From an uncultured Acetatifactor sp. (GTDB taxonomy: Bacteria > Bacillota > Clostridia > Lachnospirales > Lachnospiraceae), in the NCBI GenBank assembly GCA_910586215.1, contig CAJUGH010000002.1, positions 1 through 64,000 of the forward strand: a stretch of 64,000 nucleotides of DNA, in the 5' to 3' direction. Position 1 is the first letter of the stretch, and the number at the start of each line of letters is the position of its first letter. A model generated the notes under the pieces. The model did no database searches and was not told the origin of the DNA. It saw nothing but the letters and a program-made list of their open reading frames with translations. Below, piece by piece: positions 59,121 through 64,000 of the stretch. Position numbers and translations under genes: made by a program.

Positions 59121-60005
59121 ATGGCGAAGAAGATGCTCTTTGTATACAATCCGAAGGCCGGGAAGATACAGATCAGAAGTAAGCTGGCAGATATCCTGGA
59201 TGTGTTTGCCGGGGCCGGGTATGAGATCACCATCCTGCCAACCAGGGGACCGGGGGATGCCAGGGATGCCATTGCCATAAGGGACAGGTCGTATGACCTG
59301 GTGGTGTGCGCCGGAGGGGATGGAACCCTGGACGAGACAGTCACGGGCATGGTACGCAGCGGTTTCCGCACACCCATAGGGTACATTCCCTGTGGCAGTA
59401 CCAATGACTTCGCCGGAAGCCTGTCCATTCCGAAGAACCTGGTACGGGCGGCACGGACCATTGTGGAAGGGCAGAATTTTGCCTGTGACATCGGGTCTTT
59501 TAACGAGGATGTCTTCGTCTATATCGCTGCCTTCGGTCTGTTTACGGATGTGTCCTATGGAACAGGCCAGGACATGAAGAACCTACTGGGCCATATGGCT
59601 TATCTGCTGGAGGGCATGAAGAGGCTGCCAGCCATCCGCTCTTACCCCATGAGGGTAAGCTATGAGGGTGGAATCATTGTAGATGATTTTATCTTCGGGA
59701 TGATTACCAATTCTCTCTCTGTGGGAGGGTTCAAGAATATCACAGGCAGGCATGTGAAACTGGATGACGGTATGTTCGAGGTGACGCTGGTCAGACGGCC
59801 GAAGAACCCAATGGAATTGAACGATATTATGCTGGCTCTGCTGAACCGGGACATTGATGCCAACGCCATGTACTGTTTTCGCACGGCGCAGTTGGAACTG
59901 GAATCCACAGAACCGGTGGCGTGGACGCTGGATGGGGAATATGGAGGGAATCCCCAGTCTGTTCGGATCCGTAACCTGTGCAGGGAGGTGGAGATCAAAG
60001 TGTGA
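59121..60005 (+). CDS. Diacylglycerol/lipid kinase family protein (YegS/DgkB-like)
   Basis: 294 residues. N-terminal MLFVYNPKAGK, catalytic VVCAGGDGTLDETVTG, and IPCGSTNDFAGSL are the hallmarks of the DAGK catalytic fold. Later TLDGEYGG is also conserved. It phosphorylates diacylglycerol or a related lipid at the membrane surface. It starts 27 bases after the HPr-like gene and ends the run; a compound palindrome and terminator follow. Confidence 0.88.
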   Translation: MAKKMLFVYNPKAGKIQIRSKLADILDVFAGAGYEITILPTRGPGDARDAIAIRDRSYDLVVCAGGDGTLDETVTGMVRSGFRTPIGYIPCGSTNDFAGSLSIPKNLVRAARTIVEGQNFACDIGSFNEDVFVYIAAFGLFTDVSYGTGQDMKNLLGHMAYLLEGMKRLPAIRSYPMRVSYEGGIIVDDFIFGMITNSLSVGGFKNITGRHVKLDDGMFEVTLVRRPKNPMELNDIMLALLNRDIDANAMYCFRTAQLELESTEPVAWTLDGEYGGNPQSVRIRNLCREVEIKV

Positions 60006-60121
60006 AAGGTGAAAAGAAAGTCTAAGCTTGTAAAGTACACAAGCTAAGATTTTCTAAGTTTCACCTCGAAGAATTGCCTTGCGGCAATTCTTCCCAAAAT
60101 TTCACGGATTGTTTGTGTCGG
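60002..60121. repeat. Compound palindrome C after the lipid kinase gene
   Basis: The outer arms gtgaaa / tttcac (60002-60007, 60100-60105) enclose aggtgaaa / tttcacct (60007-60014, 60059-60066) around a core reading TCTAAGCTTGTAAAGTACAC, and a perfect hairpin gaagaattgcc / ggcaattcttc (60068-60078, 60083-60093). The tail ggattgtttgtgtcgg matches 8484 and 10560. The core matches the minus strand of the element at 2385-2461. Confidence 0.8.
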
Positions 60122-60130
60122 CTACGGAAG

Positions 60131-60167
60131 GCCCCCGGATACTGGTTTACAGTATCCGGGGGCTTTT
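60131..60167 (+). terminator. Rho-independent terminator after the lipid kinase gene
   Basis: gcccccggatactg pairs perfectly with cagtatccgggggc around GTTTA, followed by TTTT. Confidence 0.85.
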
Positions 60168-60185
60168 GTGGACTGGGATCCGAAC

Positions 60186-63100
60186 TTATTCCGCTGCTTT
60201 TTCCAGTGTCACCACCGGGCTGACCAGGATGCCGCAGGGGCGGAGCTGGTACTCATAGGCCCAGGCAGGACCGGTGCTTCGCCAGCTGTCAGGGCCTGCC
60301 CAGGTGTAGGTGTCATTACAGTTGTGCAGGGTGCCGAAGGTGTTGATACGGTTGCCAAAGGCAGTAAGTTCCAGCATATGTGTCCCTGCCTCCACATCCG
60401 GGATAGTGATGCTGTAAGGGGAGAGGGCAATGCGCCCGCAGTCTGTCCCGTCCAGGGTGACTTTGACCAGGGGACAACGGAACCTGGTAGCTTCTACACG
60501 CAGGCTGCCTTTCTTTTCCAGGGTGGCGGGAATGCGGTAGGTCAGGTTGCCTCCATAGAAAGGCAGTCCCTGGGTGCAGATGTTCCCAAAAGTAAGGGTA
60601 CGCACAGGGGCGGTGACCACAGTGCTGCGGCCTGCCACCCTGACACCGAAATCGCCCAGAAGATACATGGCTTCCACGTTAAATTTATTGTAATACGGCA
60701 TTTCTGCCACCAGGATATTTTCACCGGGCACCAGGTCTGGCAGGGTCACTGTCTGGATAGAGCGATCCGTAAAATACCCTGTAACGGTGGAGGGCACTTC
60801 GCGGTCATTTAGGAAGAGCCGGGTCTGATCTGCATTCTCCAGGGCCAGGGAAGGAGCGGCTACTGCCACTTCCGACCGGATATGGAAACGGAGGGCAATG
60901 TGGTGTTTCACTTCCTCTTTCTCCGGATAGACCCAGGGCTGGGGGAAGGACTCTGTGCGCAGGGGGTAGCCTGTGAGTTTCCGGAAATGGTTGTCCAGAC
61001 GCAGGATCTCCTCCTCTGGCAGCCACTGTCCGTCATCCAGCTTAGATTCTGCCAGATCCAGTACCAGCACATTGGGGTCAGCCAGGGATACTTCCATGGT
61101 ACAGGGGAGGGAGATTTCCTGGCTGCCGGGAGCTTCCGGGGCATCCTGTCCTGATATCCCCTGGCCATGGGAAGCATTGGCCATAGCCTGGATCCGGTCC
61201 GTATCGGCCTCTTGGGGCGTCAACAGATACAGGAGGGAATCATGGTCGTATACTGCTTTCTCTATGACAGTGCAGCCATTTACATGGCGGCAAGGGACTT
61301 CCTGAATCTCACCGGTCAAGGCATCATAAAGAGTGGGATGGAATGTGCCTGTGACCCGGATAGTCAGTTCCTCCCGCTTCGGCAGGTCCGGGTTGGGCAT
61401 CTTGTTGCAGTGGGCCAGGAAGAGCCATTTGTTCTCTCCGTCATTGCGCATCTGGTAGAGGAGATTGTCACTGCGGCGTCCGTCCTGGAGACGCACTTCC
61501 ACGGTCCGCACCGGTTCCAGGGCGGCCAGCAGGGTATTCTCCGCGAATCCGATCTTCTCACAGGTGTCCGCAAAATCAGACACATCCTGGCAGCGGATGG
61601 CATCCACATGGGTGGGAATGGTGCCGGTGAAGATCACCCGGCCACCCTTGGCCTGGAAGGCCTTTAGGCGCTCCAGGGTACTTCTGCGCAGGGTGACACA
61701 GTTGGGCACCAGGATCACATCGTATTTCATCTTTCCCACCAGGAAGTCCCCCTCTCCGGCCAGCATGGTATCAGGGGTCTGCTCCTTCCACAGGGATTCG
61801 GAGATGAAATCGAAGTCCACAAGTCCATACAGGAGCCACCGGGTGAGATGCTGGAAATTGTCATCCATCTCCTGGCGGATCCCGTCTGTCTGTTCTGCGG
61901 GACCCCAGTAGAGCCAGTAGGACTCAATGGGATGTACCACACCTACCCGCACGTTGGCCACGCCCCTGGTCAGGGCAGTGTTCAGACGGCCAAAATAATC
62001 TTCTATATAAGGGTACTCCTTATACCAGGGAGACTGGTAGCCAATGGAGGCAGGATAATCCCGTTTGGCCTCTCCTGCCATGGAGGTCCAGGTCAGATGG
62101 TGCACCCGGATGGTGACACCCAGGGCAGCCTGCCAGTCCCCGCCCAGCTTGTGCCCACGGAAATCAAAGTCCCAGTTGGTGACGCCGTACAGTTCACTGA
62201 GCATCCCCTCATAGCCGAACTGATGTACCGCACTCTGGGCCTGCTTGGCCGTAGTCAGTTCCCTGTCATCGCAGAGCATGTCAATGCCGGGCAGGTCGAA
62301 GGCGCGGTAAGAGCGCATGGCCTCTCCCAGGGCGGCTGTCTGGGACCTCAAAGTGGGTTCCTCCATCATATGGCCGGTGAGGGCAATGCCGTGCTGTCTG
62401 CACCAGCCGCCGATATTGTCTGCAAAAGCGCTGGAAAAACGCTCACAGATATGATCGTGGTAATGATACCTGTGAACGGACACTTCGCTCCCTGGCAGTT
62501 CCCAGATACATTCCGGAAAAGTGGAGAAGAAGTCACAGCCATAGGCTTCCTGGTAAGTGGCATCAAAATCATCTGTAAAGGGCAGGATGATAGGCCTGGA
62601 TTCCTGGGCATATCCCAGGGTCTGCTTGTGGCAGAACTGGGGTTCATCTGTGAAGATGGCAGGGACGGAAACACCGAAATCCTGTCCCAGGGTCTTGTAA
62701 TAAGTCTCATGGGTCAGCTGGATAAATTTGTCAATGGCCTTGGGATTCAGCGTGTCCACATAGGCCTGGTCATTGTACCAGCCACTGTTCCCGGAGATTT
62801 CCCGGTAGAGATACCAGATACGGTAGCCCTGGGGAAGGAGATCCTGCCCAATCTGGCATTCTGTGGCCTCCCGGGTGAGCAGCTTATAATCTGCCAGGAA
62901 CCCATTCTCCAGCAGGACCGCATACTTCCCCAGGAATCTGCGTCTGCCGCTGCTGACAGGCCTGGCAGAAGAACCACCCTGCTGGGGTGCCACATCCTCT
63001 TCCTCAGGAAGCTCCTCCGGCGAGAAGAGCAGGTAACGCATCCGGCAGGCGTGATCCCTGGTCACAAGTCCACCTGCGGAACCGGAAGGCCAGCGGTCCT

Positions 63101-63383
63101 CGTCATAGAGCCAGGTAATCATATCAAGTTCCGAGAGCTTTTCGTGGGCATGGGTGATCTTGTCCATGAACCGGGGGGTGAGATAGGGGACAGCCATACC
63201 AGTGCGGCTGTGCAGATGTGCACCGCCCATACCCATTTTCTTCAAATCTGTGATGATCTGGTCGATCTGCTCCTCTTCCATGGTGCTGTTCCAGGACCAG
63301 AAAGGCGTTCCGCGGTATTCGCTGGAAGGATTCTGGAAAAGTGTGGCATCCAGGGAGGGGGCCAGGTTTTTCTTGTACAGCAT
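60186..63383 (-). CDS. Large GH106-like glycoside hydrolase
   Basis: 1065 residues from the ATG at 63383 (AAAGGAGAATCC upstream). No signal peptide, so cytoplasmic. N-terminal YRGTPFWSWNSTMEEEQIDQIITDLKKMGMGGAHLHSRTGM, then MITWLYDEDRWPSGSAGG, FTDEPQFCH and LTGHMMEEPTL mark the GH106/rhamnosidase-like barrel. A beta-sandwich region follows and the C-terminal 150 residues resemble a galactose-binding domain. Alpha-L-rhamnosidase is the nearest described activity, but the family is broad. It stands alone, with a paralogue of lower similarity at 32679. Confidence 0.78.
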   Translation of the reverse strand: MLYKKNLAPSLDATLFQNPSSEYRGTPFWSWNSTMEEEQIDQIITDLKKMGMGGAHLHSRTGMAVPYLTPRFMDKITHAHEKLSELDMITWLYDEDRWPSGSAGGLVTRDHACRMRYLLFSPEELPEEEDVAPQQGGSSARPVSSGRRRFLGKYAVLLENGFLADYKLLTREATECQIGQDLLPQGYRIWYLYREISGNSGWYNDQAYVDTLNPKAIDKFIQLTHETYYKTLGQDFGVSVPAIFTDEPQFCHKQTLGYAQESRPIILPFTDDFDATYQEAYGCDFFSTFPECIWELPGSEVSVHRYHYHDHICERFSSAFADNIGGWCRQHGIALTGHMMEEPTLRSQTAALGEAMRSYRAFDLPGIDMLCDDRELTTAKQAQSAVHQFGYEGMLSELYGVTNWDFDFRGHKLGGDWQAALGVTIRVHHLTWTSMAGEAKRDYPASIGYQSPWYKEYPYIEDYFGRLNTALTRGVANVRVGVVHPIESYWLYWGPAEQTDGIRQEMDDNFQHLTRWLLYGLVDFDFISESLWKEQTPDTMLAGEGDFLVGKMKYDVILVPNCVTLRRSTLERLKAFQAKGGRVIFTGTIPTHVDAIRCQDVSDFADTCEKIGFAENTLLAALEPVRTVEVRLQDGRRSDNLLYQMRNDGENKWLFLAHCNKMPNPDLPKREELTIRVTGTFHPTLYDALTGEIQEVPCRHVNGCTVIEKAVYDHDSLLYLLTPQEADTDRIQAMANASHGQGISGQDAPEAPGSQEISLPCTMEVSLADPNVLVLDLAESKLDDGQWLPEEEILRLDNHFRKLTGYPLRTESFPQPWVYPEKEEVKHHIALRFHIRSEVAVAAPSLALENADQTRLFLNDREVPSTVTGYFTDRSIQTVTLPDLVPGENILVAEMPYYNKFNVEAMYLLGDFGVRVAGRSTVVTAPVRTLTFGNICTQGLPFYGGNLTYRIPATLEKKGSLRVEATRFRCPLVKVTLDGTDCGRIALSPYSITIPDVEAGTHMLELTAFGNRINTFGTLHNCNDTYTWAGPDSWRSTGPAWAYEYQLRPCGILVSPVVTLEKAAE

Positions 63384-63491
63384 AAGGATTCTCCTTTCGT
63401 TAGGCTGTGCCGGTCTTGCAGCACAGCGGAGGGGATGTGGTGACTGGTACATTAGGACAGCCTCCGGCATCCGCTGCCGGAAGATGGTTCC

Positions 63492-63500
63492 ATTATAGCA
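63492..63500 (-). promoter_or_regulatory. Extended -10 promoter element for the GH106-like gene
   Basis: On the minus strand TGCTATAAT forms an extended -10. The matching -35 region is weak. It lies about 110 bases before the start codon. Confidence 0.5.
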
Positions 63501-63539
63501 GTTATACGTGTAAAAAGACACCGCTATTTTTCAAAAATT

Positions 63540-63665
63540 CTAAATTTTCCAGTATTGCCATTCCTTGGTGCTGTACCGGGCGGATATGATGTCAATATTG
63601 CTCTTTATGGAATTATTGACGGTGTTCATGGCGTCAAATTCACTCTCCAGATTCTGCCGGACGGT
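63540..63665 (-). pseudogene. Possible C-terminal remnant of an unknown gene
   Basis: On the minus strand a frame ending at 63540 reads protein-like for about 42 residues (LESEFDAMNTVNNSIKSNIDI, then STKEWQYW). It has no plausible start, as the upstream part is AT-rich promoter-like DNA. No family recognised. It may be chance. Confidence 0.25.
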
Positions 63666-63697
63666 CTGTAGAACGGAACATGTCAAAATAATTTTAC

Positions 63698-63726
63698 TTG
63701 TCAAGTACAGGGAGAAATGATAACAT
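63698..63726 (+). promoter_or_regulatory. Putative promoter of sbcD
   Basis: TTGTCA (63698-63703) and TAACAT (63721-63726) are separated by 17 bases, about 65 bases before the start codon. Confidence 0.6.
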
Positions 63727-63790
63727 TTTAACATTAGTCGAATATTACTGTTCACAGTCGGTATTTCGAAAAGTAAAAAGGAGAAAACCA

Positions 63791-64000
63791 ATGAAATTCC
63801 TACATTTGGGTGATTTGCATCTGGGAAAGTCTATGAATGACTACTCCCTCATTGAGGACCAGAGATACATTCTGGAGCAGATCCTGGGAATTGCCGACAC
63901 ACGCCAGGTGGACGGGGTTCTGCTGGCCGGGGATATCTACGACAAGCCTGTTCCCAGCGAGGAGGCGGTAAGGCTGTTGGATTTCCTGTTGTGTGAGCTG
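63791..64000 (+). CDS. sbcD: Exonuclease SbcCD, D subunit (5' part, runs off the window)
   Basis: The first 70 residues are present. MKFLHLGDLHLGKSMNDYSLIEDQ and DGVLLAGDIYDKPVPS contain the first metal-binding motifs (DLH, GDIYD) of Mre11/SbcD calcineurin-like nucleases. The ATG follows AAAAAGGAGAAAACC. With SbcC it opens DNA hairpins and cruciforms, of interest since the window is rich in long palindromes. The rest, and any sbcC, lie beyond base 64000. Confidence 0.88.
   Translation, partial: MKFLHLGDLHLGKSMNDYSLIEDQRYILEQILGIADTRQVDGVLLAGDIYDKPVPSEEAVRLLDFLLCEL

Noticed and set aside
61848..63443. 531-codon plus-strand frame opposite the GH106-like gene
   Set aside because: Shadow of a gene with clear catalytic-domain motifs on the minus strand.

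Overview
The window looks like part of the chromosome of a Gram-positive Clostridia bacterium, most likely a gut Lachnospiraceae. Supporting signs are AGGAGG-type ribosome binding sites, a proS gene behind a T-box leader, a mecA / PPi-type phosphofructokinase / hprK / HPr-like / whiA gene set, YesN-type AraC regulation of sugar ABC transporters that lack their own ATPase, and a carboxynorspermidine polyamine operon. No rRNA, tRNA, CRISPR array or intact transposase was seen.

Layout. 1-5900 is a rearranged RHS/YD-repeat polymorphic-toxin locus. Three copies of the same RHS tail (1-720, about 2098-2880, about 4262-5130) each lead to different downstream sequence, interspersed with AT-rich toxin-tip and immunity-like genes. 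Several copies carry frameshifts at G tracts and palindromic insertions. 6238-8377 holds a RdgB/HAM1-Nudix fusion and mecA. 8611-9858 (minus) is a phosphofructokinase. 10159-13212 holds a small unknown protein and an ECF sigma factor co-transcribed with two membrane proteins. 13220-18963 (minus) is a polyamine operon (decarboxylase, spermidine synthase, agmatinase, carboxynorspermidine dehydrogenase, carboxynorspermidine decarboxylase) behind a long structured leader. 19683-20484 is a broken sugar-permease gene.

20991-24280 carries trpB2, an ArsC/Spx-like protein and a MATE transporter. 24453-37281 is a carbohydrate locus: two esterase-fold proteins (one without its catalytic serine), a membrane-bound AraC regulator, two LplB/YtcP-type permeases, a lipoprotein binding protein, a GH106-like hydrolase, an acetyl-esterase-like hydrolase and an SGNH hydrolase. 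This set fits uptake and deacetylation of an esterified plant or host glycan. 37999-45418 holds the T-box and proS, an esterase, an exonuclease, a D,D-carboxypeptidase (minus), trmB, thioredoxin and a YitT protein.

45506-53982 holds a DUF1846 protein (minus), a membrane protein, ftsH and uvrC. 54095-60005 is a compact run of hprK, ROK glucokinase, murB, rapZ, whiA, an HPr-like protein with Glu15 instead of His15, and a lipid kinase. 60186-63383 (minus) is a second GH106-like hydrolase, and sbcD begins at 63791 and runs off the window.

The most unusual non-genic signal is a family of compound palindromes. Each has an outer stem, a core hairpin with a conserved CTAAG...AGTAC loop, and often a second hairpin. 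They occur inside the RHS genes and between unrelated genes, with stem sequences that differ while pairing is kept. Other candidates are the structured leader of the polyamine operon, the E15 HPr-like protein, and a pseudo-esterase paired with an intact paralogue.
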